NCBI GenBank assembly: GCA_027943335.1
Contig: BSBK01006754.1
Location: forward strand, 214,001-278,000
DNA length: 64,000 nucleotides
From: Chamaecyparis obtusa
Lineage: Eukaryota > Streptophyta > Pinopsida > Cupressales > Cupressaceae
Direction of reading: 5' to 3'
The notes below the pieces were generated by a model. That model was not told the origin of the DNA, searched no databases, and worked only from the letters and a program-made list of their open reading frames with translations. The translations under genes were made by a program, and so were the position numbers. Below are positions 23,411 to 35,849 of the stretch, piece by piece; the stretch's first letter is position 1, and every line of letters starts with the position of its first letter.

Positions 23411-26278
23411 TTATCATGTGCAATCACATAGAATCTGTTTACTTATGTGTTTATCATGTGTATGACACTCTTGAGAAAAATGTGTAACTATCATCCTCTA
23501 ATGTGATTGTTGTTATTTACTTCTCTATCGATTATGTTACAAATACAATTATATAGATTCTAGGTCATGAAGGCAAGGAATTATTATGGAAGTTAAACTT
23601 GTTATGGAACATGAACCATTTCCATGTGTAACTTATTATCTATGAAAAATGGATTATGTGACAAATAGTTATTGGTGCATGAATTGGCATAATACAAGCC
23701 TCAAGGGTGCCCAATGGGTTATTATTAACTTACAATATCCAATGTTCAAAGCATAATTCTATGAACAACTTGGTGATGAGTTGTGTGAATTAGCCTTCGT
23801 AAGTTTGTCAAACCCTACTAAAGCCATAGTAAAAACTACAAAAGCTTTAACTAGAGTATGATTACCATCAAATTCAATCTTACGCGAAGTGTTTTTTTAT
23901 CACTGTTAGAGTGTAGCTTTAGGAAAAGATCAATGGATGATTTTGGGGTTACTACAAACATTCAGAAAGTACTTTAGAGTACCATAGACCATGTAATGTT
24001 ATTGCATTTATCACAAATTGTGGTCATTTAAGGGTGACAACCATTTTCCTATCAATTATCATCCTATACCCATGTTGCAGGTGTTGCCTAAGAAGAGGTT
24101 AAGCCAAGCAAGGTGTGACACACTCCTATTACTACAATAGCTCGCGATTTGAGACTGCCACCCCCTCCAAAGAAATTATTGATTCAAACTAACATTTAAA
24201 TAGGTCTTGCCTCTATGTTTAATGTGAAATGCATGGGCATGGTTGATGATTTGACATAGGAAGACTATTTTGCACTCTCTATTTAGGATGATATGTCGAA
24301 ATTGATAGCCTTCCCTACTTAACTCAAGGGCAAAACTTCAATTGTTTTCCTCTTAGTTGTTCTTGAAGATAGTAGCGAAACATTCAACACAATTACTTGA
24401 TGTCAAGGAACTTGGGTTAATTAGTGTTGTATCTAGAGGATGACATAGCAGATGGGCCCAACACCAACTTATGGTGGAAACATCCAACCTAGATAAAAAC
24501 ACATGTACCACCTTACCAATTATTTTATTCATTTTTTGTCATGCAATTGACTATGTTATAGTATCTCACTTGTTTCTTGGTTGGCCGAGTTATACTGCTT
24601 GTTTTATTGCATTCATTTTATTTTTTATTACATACGCAAGGTTTTTGAAAGGGCCCTGGTCCTTTGTAAAAATGAAAGATGAAGCATTACGCCCAAGAGA
24701 ACAACAAACAAAGCAAAGTCAACTACAAATCTATTGCAACAAAACCCTCAATAGAATCATCCTTGTTTGGGTCATCACTATTAGCAGCTACATCACCTAA
24801 ACCACCAACACTACCACCTACGAAGGAAACTCCATCAAATCCCTTTGCTAAACCCCATTTCTAACTCTTCACTTTGTTGCAAGCCTCGTGTCCAAGGTTT
24901 TGTAGACTCATAGGAACATCTCTGAACAAGGGACCCAAATAGAATCACTCCCTTATCAATCAACATATTTTTTCTTAAATAGATAAATAAAGTAATGTCA
25001 ACATTTCTATTCAAATTTTTTATTAGTATATATGTATAAATAAGAATGAAGTGTATACATAACACAATATAGCAATTTATAAGTAGAATAATTCCATATC
25101 CAATAAAGAATAGAGGTATATTGAAAGATGCCTTCAAAGTTTGCATGACAGACATTAAGGCATATTGCAAAGAATGTTATTGCGAAGCATGATATTTATT
25201 GCCACTCTATCACTCAACCGTGGAAAGCTCCTAATCAATTTTCATTTATTTTTACTTAAGTTTAATACAGCTTTTAAACAAATTCAAATTCCTTAAGAAA
25301 GAGTTCTGGCGGGGGCAACCATCAACCATATAACTCCTTTATGTTTTATTCAATTGTATTTAGATATTAGCTAGACAACTCTATAAAGGGTTAATGTTAA
25401 AACTAATTTAAAGCTTCTAAAATGTGTCGATAGAAAGAGCAATTATAAGAAATTATTAATATAAATTCAAAACAAACTTATGCAATTATTAATATTATTT
25501 TATTTACAATGGGAAGGCCTATAACATTACTCGACCTACTATTATTGAGCTTACAAAACCTATCGCAGTGTGACAAATTTCAATTGATATCTGAATATAC
25601 AAATTCAAAATGGAAATCACTGCTCTATTGGAACACGTCCATATAGCTCTACCCCAAGACAAAATGACTGTTCTAGTTAGGGTAGGCTTTCTATAGAGAC
25701 AAATGCAATGCTATATCGGAAAGCATCTTACATTTCATGTCTTCTCTGTGCCTATTGTTTAGAGACATACTCTAATGTCCATATTCTATGCTTCCACTAG
25801 CATTTCTCAGGCTGTTACGAATCACAGTTCCATGATTCATTCCTCTTGATCAAGAAATCAGAGGGCAAATCAACTCCAAATATTGATTAACAAATAAAGA
25901 GTGCAAACAAAGCAGATCAAGGAATTTGAAAGGTTGAGGTGGGTGTGGACATTTTGCATATTTACAGCTAATCAATCCTTAAGTTAACACCAATATCTGT
26001 TTCATCTCTTAGTGGCAATAATATTAAGATAGCTAGCCAATAGTTGAAGGCAGGGGATACAACAGTCAATATAACCTTTTTTTTTTGGAGAAGCCAACAA
26101 ATCAAACAGATGTGTAATCAAGCTATTCTCAAGAGTACGTAGTTTCAAAACCAGTTGGTGCATCAATTAGATGCTTCTCTCAAAGAAACAACCAGCTATG
26201 AATTTGACTCTTTGTTGAAACTTCACACCAACAGAGAAATATTCAACAGATTTTCTGTTGCAGTTGAGAACATCTACT
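23411..26278. other. No recognised gene; may hold the 3' UTR of the ALY exon
   Basis: Frames are short and unassigned. The right end, just below 26279, is downstream of the ALY stop codon on the minus strand and could be its 3' UTR. No polyadenylation site was fixed. Confidence 0.4.
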
Positions 26279-26435
26279 TCATTCTGTGTGCATAGCTTGG
26301 GCATGATATTTATCTAACTCAGCGTCAAGATCTTCAGCGCTTTTTGTGCTTTTCTCATTTTTTTCTTCACTATGTTGCTTTTTATGGCCTCTACCTCGTC
26401 TATGCCTCCGACCACTCCGGCCACGTCTCCTGTTT
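26279..26435 (-). CDS. Terminal exon of an ALY/REF (THO4-type) mRNA export factor gene
   Basis: ALY/REF proteins bind spliced mRNA and the TREX complex in the nucleus and hand mRNA to the exporter. The minus strand codes an Arg/Gly-rich stretch (RNRRRGRSGRRHRRGRG), then a Lys/Glu linker, then KSAEDLDAELDKYHAQAM, three further residues and TGA. This is the conserved C-terminal helix of plant ALY proteins in the right distance and order. A pyrimidine-rich tract and AG at about 26436-26437 (minus) fit a 3' splice site, so this would be the last exon. The RRM exons should lie at higher coordinates on this strand. I could not find them, so they may be beyond large introns or lost. There are no lesions in the exon. 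It could be a live gene or an exon relic. Confidence 0.72.
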
Positions 26436-26440
26436 CTCAC

Positions 26441-29400
26441 ATTCAAGGAAGAAAAAACAATTGATTCCAGACCTCAATTGCAATAAGTTTGAGCAAAAAA
26501 AGCAGTAGTTTAAATAACTACATACATTTGAAACATTTGGTACTATAATGTCAACAAAAAGTATTTGCTGGAAAATAAATAGGTCAGTAGTTCAAGTGTC
26601 GGAGAGCTCCAACCAACTGTAAGATAACTTCATTTAACTTAGTCCACTTACTTTTAGTTTTATCTTGTAACATAAATATACAAAAAATACGATGTAAAGG
26701 TCTCAGATTATATGTGGTGAAATGATCAGGTTCATGGTTTACAAACCACCCAGTAGGTGACCAAATAGGACCTCCTCCCACCTGGTAGCTTAGAGGAATA
26801 GAATGAGTGTAATTTTATGTGTGTAGTGCAGTTCAACTGGAGCAAACTTCAAGTAGCATTCTCAACAAAATAAATAAAGGCATAAAGCAAGTCACAAGAA
26901 ATAGCCCAAAATCTAAGGCTAATATAATTATGAAACTGATTTCAACTAAATTTCAAATGACCACATAGCAGATTTTCTGAATTGTCAGGGCAATCACAAT
27001 TTTGATTTAAGCTCCTGAAGCCATGGACAAGATGCCGCATATGAATTCTACCCTAATATCCTACAACTTTATTGCCAAAAACATTCTTAGTTCATTAACA
27101 TCAGAAAAAAAAAATTAACTTCCAGAACTGGAGATTCATGTTCATCGTGCATTTGCCATCCTTTTAACATAATTCCACATCCAAACATTCACTCTGATTT
27201 GAAGAACATAATAATGCCTCAGAAAACAAAACTAATTACAACTATTTAATCTATGAATCTTAAGTGAGAGCAAATGAAAATGAGTTTAGACAAAGAATTG
27301 TGGAACATAGATATTTTCCATGGTCATACTGCTGATTACACTGAATTGCACAATCCATACTGTAGAGTGCTGATTACACTGAATTGCAAATCCATCCAAA
27401 CTGTAGAGTGCATAAATGATAACAAGATATTATTAATTAATACTAAATGATAATGCACTGATAAATACTTGAATATTTCCCAACCGAATATTTAATTCCC
27501 AAGTTTTAGTTTACGACTAAGTTACCAGTAAACGATACAGAAATGCATCATTACTTGGTTGTTAATATTGCTTACAGTATAAGTATATCGTTAACAGAAT
27601 ATGGATACAATTTTCTCTTGAAGGTTACTACGCCCTGTTTTTCAATCTAACTTGTGCTTGATGATTTTGGGCATTACAACTATTCAGCAATTTATCCCAG
27701 TATATCATTAATTCCAAAATTTCAGTTTACAAACAGCTGGCAGTGAAAAGCAAATACCTGCAAAAAAAAGTAAGATGCATGCCAATTCTAGAAGCTACAA
27801 TCAACCAACCGAATGGAATGTGGACCGCACAACAAAAAAATGGACAAGAGGGTCTCAACTGTGAAGGAACCGAAGTTTGAAGCAACCAAACAACTAGTAG
27901 TCATTCAAGTTGCCATCATTAATGTGAAGGCAGTTATTGGACAAGCTAGAACACATTCAAACCAAATGGCAAAAAAAAAGCCTAAAAAAGTTAAAACCCT
28001 GTCCCAACAAAAAAAATCAACTGTTGCAGACAAAATCAGACAAAAAGCATCAAAGATCAGCATAACCAGCAACCATGTGTTACTAGGCAGATGTAATCAA
28101 TTTTTTTCACATATATACACAAAAATTGGGGGAAAAGCAGCATGGACAATTCATTCAATAAACCACATTTTTTCCTATTTATGCTTCTATGAGCAGAACT
28201 ATGAATGAGAAAATTGGAAATAAGAATTTTGGTCGATGGAAAATATATATGTAGCGCAGTAGATTTCACGGAGAAAGAGGTTAATGTCAATTTGCAAAAT
28301 GAAGATTGAAAGAGACCAGATGATAAAGCAACAGCAACCACCATTCCCACTTTGATGAATTAAATTCTCCTCCATGCCTTAAAGCCACAATGAGAAAATG
28401 AGTTATGTAATAAGTTTAACATTCTATTCAAAACTATAACGGTAGTTAATAAATTGTTTATGAACATCAGAATTTAATAGTTAGGTCCAGTTTCTTTGGT
28501 CTAGCATATTCAATATAATAAGTTTGATGCTTAGACAGACTTATTAAGATATTATTGCAACAGAAAATGAGGACATCATTTTGAAAATATAAGTGCTACT
28601 TCCATATTGTTCCCAAATGACACCAAGAACCAATGAAGAAACCCCAAAAGACTTTCAACCAAAATGGCAATGCTAGAACAACTTTTAGGAGAAAGTGATA
28701 ACAGACTTTACAAACAGATAGGAGAAAAAAGAAAATTTGAATAGCACTGTCACTTCAGCCATTTTGTTATTGACATCCTCCTCTAGCATTTATAATTTTC
28801 TGGAGTAATGGACTATTAATAAAGATTTATTGACTATCAATTAGGTTGGAGTCCTTCCTTTTAGGTAGAAACTTGTTTTCAATATTGAAAGGGTGCAATG
28901 GTCCTGTAGCTTATTGATTTAAATTGAATTTCCTCCCATTCTCAGGGTTGATTGGATTGAATTACAACCAGCGCAGGGCCTCCCATCACCCTCTAAGGGC
29001 TCAGAAATAAACTAAGCAAAACAAGAAAAATGTAGACAGAACAAGAAACAACAAACAACAAACTAAATTAACTTTTAAAAATAAGAAATTGGGAAGATTT
29101 CTGCTATATGGTCACAGCGCAAAGATTATAATGCCAGTGCTATTTAACTCTGTTAAACTGATTACTGGTAGAAAAGTAATGATTAAAATTCTACTAATCA
29201 AGAGTGCATGAAAAAATTCCCACTGCACTCTAATTGGTTTAGAGTATCTGAGACTAAACCTGAATAATTTGAGATAAAAACATAAATCAGCATTTATTCA
29301 TTGCCGTAGAAACATATATCACAACAGAAAAACGCCCACATAATTAAATAGCATCAGATATATGAAATCCAAGCTTTCTTAGGTATTCTAAATTTTGTAA

Positions 29401-29510
29401 ATAATTTCTACCTAAATGTTGGTATAGACCATGAATCTCTTCAGCAACTTCTGAAGAAAAACAAAATCTTTTGGAAAGAGGAACATACAAGAGCAATCAA
29501 AACAATCAAA
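26441..29510. other. Probable intron or intergenic DNA
   Basis: No exon of the ALY RRM was recognised. It contains a ~58-bp imperfect direct duplication around 27332-27412 (GCTGATTACACTGAATTGCA twice). An acceptor-like CTTACTTTTTTTTGCAG on the minus strand near 27760 has no recognisable exon after it. Confidence 0.4.
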
Positions 29511-29935
29511 ATGAGAATCCGTTATCTTCCTGCACTACATGTGCCAACAACAAAGAGCTTTGTGCTCTACATAAATGCCTCTGATTGTTTCCTCAGAGGC
29601 AAAGAGCTTGTAGTTGAGTATGCTAGTGGACTGTTTGCTGAAGGAGCTAGAAAATGGAGTTTATCTGAAAAAAACATATATGGAGTAAAGAAATGCCTAG
29701 AAAAGTTTTTCTCTAAAACTCATACATCTAAAGCATTTCATTATAAAAACTGATTGTACTGAATTCTTAAATTCAAAGAAAAGGACCTCGATCGCATGTA
29801 TGGAAGAGGTAAGTATGTATGGTGAGAAGATAATTTTAATCAGTTTAGTTTTACTACTCAACAAATTCTAGGAAAAGACAACAATGTAGCAGAGCAGTTA
29901 AGCAGAGTCTTTCCACTAACAACCATGCAAGCTCC
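29511..29935 (+). pseudogene. RNase H remnant (retroelement or pararetrovirus-like)
   Basis: The segment contains LYINASD (first acidic motif), ELVVEYASGLF and SEKNIYGVKKCLEKF. After a stop and frameshifts comes a NNVAEQLSR-type ending (near 29880-29910), the usual end of RNase H before integrase or the gene end. The EYxSGxF...EKxxxxVKKCLxKF pattern reminds me of caulimovirid RNase H, but Gypsy RNase H is close and cannot be excluded. No RT lies upstream and nothing clearly integrase-like lies downstream. It is heavily damaged. Confidence 0.55.
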
Positions 29936-30344
29936 TAGACCCCCAAATCCTCCCCCTAGAGGCTTTAATTGTTCAAAAACAATTAATGTTAAATTTAATT
30001 CCATCCAAAGACATGTCCAAATGCAGATATTAAGAATTGGTATAAAAGAAAGTTATAATCATATTATTCAGATGTTGTTGGTCGACCATTAGCAGATCTG
30101 GGTTGCCTCGCACCACCACATGTTGGGAATCAAGGACAATTTGTCATATTACAAATTAACATAGATCATTCATACCTAAGACCTTTTGATCTTGTAAGAT
30201 GACCAAATTTTGAGTGAAGGATTTCAATTCAACCAAGATTATCAGATCAGTTATATAAGTCTATCAAATATGTAAAACCCCCATTCCTCCCCAGATGAAA
30301 AATTTTCATTGTTTAAATTTTCAGATTTCTACCTAGGAAAATAC

Positions 30345-31295
30345 CTAAGTCACAAGGTTTGAATTTGAATTCGATTTCGGCAGCCATAAAATTTGAATGA
30401 AGTTCGGCAAGGGTAAAAATTCGGAAAAAAAATTCGAATTAAATTTGCCCCATATAATTATATTTATTTTTTAATATAAGTAAAATATCCAATAAATTAT
30501 CAAAATAGTTTAACTAATATAACTAATTAAATATAAAATTTTAATTTTTTAACTATATCAACATTTTTATATAATTAGATGTTTAGTTTATAAATTTTTT
30601 AGAGTATAATAATAAATAAAAACTATAAAATATAAATAAAGAACATAAACAATACATTCAAAAATATTTAATAAAAATATTAATAAATAAAAACTACAAA
30701 GTATAAGTAAAAACTATATTATAAGCTGTACTTTACAAACTATATCAAAAGATTTAAAAAAACCTAAAAAACCAAAGAAAACATAATTGAACGGGAGAAA
30801 ACAAATTAAAATCCAGGCCTTCGTAGAACAATATGGCAGCAGCAGCAAGGGAGAAAACAAATTAAAATCCAGGCCTTTGTAGAACAATATGGTAGCGGCA
30901 GCAAGGGCAGAGTCCCCTCTAGTATTCGCTGGATGGAGTAAAGTCGCCAGCCTCAATTCGCCTTTGCTAAGAGGCTCAACAATACGCCTTAGCTCAGCCA
31001 CCCAGTTTCGCCTAATTTCTTTTTTACAAACCCAGAATACTTTTTGCAGACTGAGTTGCCAGTGTGCATTTGCAGGCCCATGAGCTATGTTTTACAAGAA
31101 ATAAATATGCCGAAAAACACTAAAAAACTATCTGAAACCCTAACAAAGCACTCTTAAAAATTCTATTTTAAAGAAAAAAGGTGACATGTTATTCTGTACG
31201 AATAATAAGCCGAACTTCAACGAATTCGAAACAAATATTCGACATTTGGTGAAATTCGAATTTCATAGATGAAATTCGCCGAATACTGTGACTTA
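30345..31295. mobile_element. Non-autonomous TIR DNA transposon (~951 bp)
   Basis: The ends are CTAAGTCACA (30345-30354) and TGTGACTTA (31287-31295), which are inverted repeats. GGAAAATAC flanks at 30336-30344 and 31296-31304. Allocation of the border bases is ambiguous: an 11-bp TIR CCTAAGTCACA with a shorter repeat is also possible. The inner sides are rich in GAATTCG-like motifs and the centre is very AT-rich. No transposase is present. A 56-bp tandem duplication lies at 30793-30906. hAT and Mutator-like families are both possible from duplication length. Confidence 0.72.
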
Positions 31296-32129
31296 GGAAA
31301 ATACAATCTTTATGGCTGGAAGTGTAAAGACTGAAGTTAACAAAGAAGAAGGAAGAATAATACCCGATTGTGACATCTTATTATTGAGTCTCTTTGATAC
31401 CTTCAAGCCCATCTTTATATCTGTTGTATGCCTCTAAGTCTGCCTTACTTTACCCTATTGGATCTGCTATATCTTACTCCTCCAGATCTACCTTGTATTT
31501 CGCTCCTTAGGTCTGCAATAGTTGTTCTTCGAGTCTTCCCTAGGTCTGATGCAAATTGTTCCTTAAGACTGCTGTATATTCTCCAATAATGTCTGTTAAT
31601 TATTTAGTATTAGATATATCAACTTTGGATCAAAATGGAAGGATTGTGTGGACTGCTATATGCTGCTGCTATGGTGCAAATCAGGGCAGTAACATTGTGT
31701 TTTCTGTATTGCCTTGATTCTCATCATATCTCTTCATTTATACCAAACACTTCACAATGAAAGGGGGGGGGGCAACTTGCTCATGCAAGTCGGCACTAAT
31801 AAATATTAACAAGTTTCATTTTATTTAGCAAGTCGGACTAATCAATACAGGCCGACCTCTTATTAATGATCACCTTTATAAGGTCGTCCCATAATAAGAG
31901 TGATATATATTGAGTCGTCCCTTTTAGGAATATTTTCTTATTTTTCTTAAGTATTTGATCTTACCCAAAAGGCCATTATACTAACACTCCCTCTTGGTCT
32001 CGAGGGAAGATCAAATTAATCTCATAATGTAATCACAAGCTTTTATCACTCTAGATTTCAAGAAAACATAATATATTCATCATTTATTGATTAACCATCT
32101 TCAAGGTTATTCAACCATCGTTCATATGA

Positions 32130-32395
32130 TGTAAGCTATAATAATAGATCTTAATTTAGGTATGATAGATCTCAAATTTAAATAAAACATGACAATAGAT
32201 CTCAAATCTATGTGATCGTAATAACAAAAGATGTAACAATGGAACATAACAATAGATCTCAAATCTATAACATAACAATAGATCTCAGATCTATGTAACT
32301 AACATAACAATAGATCTCAAATCTATAACAATAGATCTCAGATCTCTGTAACTAACATAATAATAGATCTCAAATCTATGTAATTATAAGCATCA
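32130..32395. repeat. Minisatellite, AATAGATCTCAAATCTAT units
   Basis: About nine units of 18 to 40 bp, each built on ATAGATCTCA(A/G)ATCTAT. That core is itself palindromic (ATAGAT...ATCTAT). Confidence 0.8.
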
Positions 32396-32469
32396 TCAAT
32401 ACTTTGATAATTGAAGCATCTTCACAAGATGTAAACATAAATAAAATACTGATCTTAGGGTGTAGATCC

Positions 32470-32680
32470 CATCCACAAGCTCTCGGAAGTCACATCCACA
32501 AGTTCTCTGAGAGATAGTCCTCAAAGCTCCAATATCCAAGAGCCTCAATGCTCAAATATGTAGGAGCCTCAATGCTCATATCTGCAAGAGCCTCAATGCT
32601 CAAAATATGCACGAGCCTCAACACTCAAGGTGCAAGAGCCTCAACGCTCAAAATAGTGCAATAGCCTTGCTGCTCAAATA
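32470..32680. repeat. Minisatellite, GAGCCTCAATGCTCAA units
   Basis: About seven units of 25-30 bp, sharing AGAGCCTCAATGCTCAAAT. It lies in the interior of the small LTR element. Confidence 0.8.
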
Positions 32681-33059
32681 TGCTGCTGCTATGGTGCGAA
32701 TCAGGGCAGTAACATTATGTTTTCTGTATTGCCTTGATTCTCACCACATCTCTTCATTTATACCAAACACTTCACAATGAAAGGTGTTGGGAGGGGGGGG
32801 CAACTTACTCATGCAAGTCGGCACTAATAAATATTAACAAGTTTCATTTTATTTAGCAAGTCGGACTAATCAATACAGGCCGACCTCTTGTTAATGATCA
32901 CCTTTATAAGGTCGTCCCATAATAAGAGTGATATATATTGAGTCATCCCTTCTAGGACTATTTTCTTATTTTTCTTTAGTATTTGATCTTACCGAAAAGG
33001 CCATTATACTAACATTCATTAGACAGTAGTAACAACTATCATTCACCAACAATATGGAC

Positions 33060-33576
33060 TAGAATTTACAACATCACATTCAAATCACTAATTTATGGAG
33101 AACCATCACTGTTGAAGACCTATTTGACGAAGCTAGCATAGAAGCATGGTAGGACCAACAAAACATTAACGTTCCAGAATCTTCATCCTCCGATAGTAAT
33201 GATGAAGATCACGTGTAGTATTTGATTAAAAGAAAGTTGTCACATGTGATGGACAGACAATGTCAGCCATTTTCATACAATATTCCACTCACATTTACCC
33301 ACTTACCTGATAGTATAAGTAAGATTCAAAGTCACCGGATCAATAGGTCATTTAAGATCTATGAATAAAACCTCAAAGGAGTCATTTGACATCCTAATCC
33401 TTCAAGTGTTAAAGAAATCATATTCTCCTCTCTCGTGCTTCGTGTGAACTTGAAAAACAGAAAATTGCTTAATAATATCTGTTTTCGTAATATAAGAAGC
33501 CATAGCCATCTGGCCATCAACCTCTATCATTCTTTTCCCATTATCTTGTATCCTGTAAAAGTTGTGTCAACCTAGA
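33060..33576 (+). pseudogene. Decayed coding frame of unknown family
   Basis: One frame (+) runs about 165 codons with roughly six stops. Its composition is protein-like, including WRTITVEDLFDEASIEAW, an acidic SSSSDSNDEDH stretch, and a later hydrophobic-basic segment. It starts beside the small LTR element. The frame may once have continued from the RNase H remnant region, now separated by the TIR element and LTR element. I do not recognise it. A virus-like coat or movement protein is one guess; there is no direct support. Confidence 0.4.
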
Positions 33577-33577
33577 T

Positions 33578-34240
33578 TTAATCCATGTTTACCCTTGTGG
33601 AGTTGTCTGTTAATGTGCGTGCTTCAACCCATTTTGTCAAATATTCCGTGGCCACCACAATATATCGGCATTGCCGAGCACAACTGGCCTTGAGAGGCCC
33701 GATGAAGTCCAATGCCCACCTTTCGAATAGCTCTTGCGTGTGGGAAGGATTGAGGGGCTTAAAGTCCTGTTTAAGGGGTTTCCCCGCATGCTGACAAGTA
33801 TCGCATCCAACTACCCATTCTCTAGTGTCATTGTACAATGTTGGTCACCATAAGCCAACTAACAAAGATTTCCTTGTTGTCGTATCAGGACCCATGTGCC
33901 TTCCCGCAGGTCCTTCGTGGGCTTCCCTCAACACTCTTGATACCTCCTCTTCCATCACGCATTGCCTCAATACCTAGTTTGGACCCATTTTATACAACAA
34001 TCCATTGATTAGCTGGAAGGTCCTACTTCTTAGGACCAAGTTCCTTCGTTCTCCCAAAGGCATGTCTTGAAGGAGCCAAGTCGTGGACAAATATTCCCCT
34101 ATGCTTGTGTACCACTTTGGGAGTACGACAATATGAAACAAATGCGTGTCTGGAAAGTCATCATTTATTCCAACAGGTGGCTCGCCAGAATTGATTCATG
34201 ACAACTGGTTGGCTATCACGTGACTACGTCCTGGTCATAC
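33578..34240 (-). pseudogene. Gypsy integrase N-terminal part, truncated
   Basis: The minus strand codes an HHCC region (LREAHEGPAGRHMGP, then CDTCQ at about 33790) and the start of the catalytic core, ALDFIGPLK and VVATEYLTKWVEA. The Asp expected in the ATDY motif reads ATEY. The sequence stops at 33578, at a junction with unrelated DNA, so the second half of integrase and the 3' LTR are lost. Confidence 0.82.
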
Positions 34241-34660
34241 GACAATCTTGAATGTGAACTCCTAAAGTAAGAGGAGCCACCGACTCACCCTTCCTTGGAT
34301 AATAGGTTTATTGACCAGGTACATGAGAATCTGATGATCTACATAAAAGGTAAACGGTGTCGCTACTAGATAGTGTCTAAATTTTTGGATAGAGTAGACC
34401 ATTCTGAGGGCCTCCCTTTATGTGGTGATGTAATTCTTCTCGGCGTTCGACAGCAACTTGCTTGCAAAATATATGGGATAATCGAGTCTGTGCCCTCCTT
34501 CCTGAGCCAGAGTGGCTCCGATGGCATAATTTGATGCATCCACATGTACGTGAAATTCCCTATCCCAATTAGGGAATACCAGATAGGAGTGGCCAACAGC
34601 CTTGTTTTCAGATCCTCGAAGGCTTTCTCTTGCTCCTTTGTCCAAGCCTACGGCTCCCCT
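34241..34660 (-). pseudogene. Gypsy RNase H
   Basis: It contains FHVHVDASNYAIGATLAQEG (first catalytic Asp) and ASKLLSNAEKNYITT (the AE..Y motif), and a damaged end resembling HVIANQLS. It overlaps two frames at 34418-34645. It degrades the RNA strand during reverse transcription. Confidence 0.82.
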
Positions 34661-35849
34661 TCCTCATGAGCCTATCCATCGTATATGAAATCCGTGCAAA
34701 GTTTTTTATGAATCGGCAGTAGTATCCGATATGGCCGAGAAAGGATTTGACGTCGGTCACATCTGTGGGGGCCTCCATCTCAACTATTACCCGTACTTTG
34801 TTGGGGTCTGTTTTTAATACTTCTTTACATACTATGTGCCCGAGCAACTTCCCTTGTGGCACCATAAACCGACATTTCTTTGGGTTAAGTGCCAAACGGG
34901 CTCACCAACACCATTCCATACACTCCCCCAAGGCTGCAATGTGTTTTTCTTGCCCACTTAATATGGACCAATCGTCCAAGAATGCTTTAAAGTTCCCAAT
35001 AAACATCTTGTCAAAGATATGTAGAATAATCCGCTAGAAGGTTGTCAGTGCATTGCAAAGGCCGAAGGGCATCCGATTGTATGCATATACACCATTCTCC
35101 ACTACAAAGGTTGTTTTCAATTTGTCTTCCTCTGCACTGGATATCTGGTTATATCCGGAAAACCCATCCATGAAAGAATAGATCTCGTGGTCGGCGACTT
35201 CCTCCAATATACTGTCAGTGAAGGGGATGGGAAACAGGTCCTTGATTGTTACTGCGTTGAGACATCTGAAATCCACGCAGATGCGGATCTGGTTAGCTTC
35301 CTTCTTTAGGGAGATCACAATTGGCGAAACCCACTCGCTTGTGTCAACCCGAAAGATAATACCAACTTCCAACATCCGTTCAATTTCAGTTTCCACCCTT
35401 GCAGCATAGTTCTTATTCATCCTACACAGCCTCTTTCGTATAGGTTGGGCTCCAGAAACTAGGGGAATGCGGTGTACGCATAACTCCGGAGGTACGCCCT
35501 TCAGATCCTTGTAAGTCCAAGCGCATACATCCTTGTATTCTGTAAAAATCTTGAATGCCGCCGTTTTTAATATGGGGTTCCAGTTGTCCCCCATCAAGAT
35601 GGTTTTCGGGTTTTGTTCATCTCCGAGGTTTATCTCTTTCAGCTTCGCCTCTTTGTACCGGATTGGTTCATCCTTGGGAAACTCATGGGAAGGGCTCTCC
35701 CGAATTCGAGCTTCTCCTTCCTTGTATTCTTTGTATTCCCGAGGGAATTTGTTTGGGTCTTCCTCGATCTCCAACATATTACAGGATGGAGGAAATAATT
35801 CAGTCACCCATTTGCCAGTGAAATAGGCCGTCCATAGAGTTTGTATCAT
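34661..35849 (-). pseudogene. Gypsy reverse transcriptase
   Basis: The long 271-codon frame (35849-35034) holds VHRIPLVSGAQPIRKRLCRM, SEWVSPIVISLKKE, RICVDFRCLNAVT, SFMDGFSGYNQI and NRMPFGLCNALTTF. After a stop it continues with the catalytic FLDD at about 34980, then LNPKKCRFMVPQGKLLGHI and the connection domain (PTDVTDVKSFLGHIGYYCRF). The interruption at about 35034 and a frame change near 34895 inactivate it. The RT resembles non-chromoviral plant Gypsy. It lies in the normal gag-PR-RT-RH-IN order on the minus strand. Confidence 0.9.

Larger units (their letters stand above)
31661..33014 (-). mobile_element. Small non-autonomous LTR element with minisatellite interior
   Basis: Direct repeats 31661-31986 and 32681-33014 are near-identical over about 330 bp. 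On the minus strand both start TGTTAGTATAATGGCC. Before the copy that starts at 31986 is a polypurine tract, AAGAGGGAG (31995-31987), so the minus strand is sense and this copy is the 3' LTR. The ~690-bp interior has no coding frame and consists largely of two short tandem arrays. LTR 3' ends are uncertain and no TSD was fixed; 31310-31660 may belong to a longer LTR. Confidence 0.7.

Noticed and set aside
24471..24800. 109-codon plus frame with hydrophobic stretches
   Set aside because: No family resemblance, no neighbouring support, and AT-rich composition makes such frames likely by chance.
27813..28208. 131-codon Lys-rich plus frame
   Set aside because: The Lys content comes from A-runs. 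No motif or splice support was found, so it is probably chance.
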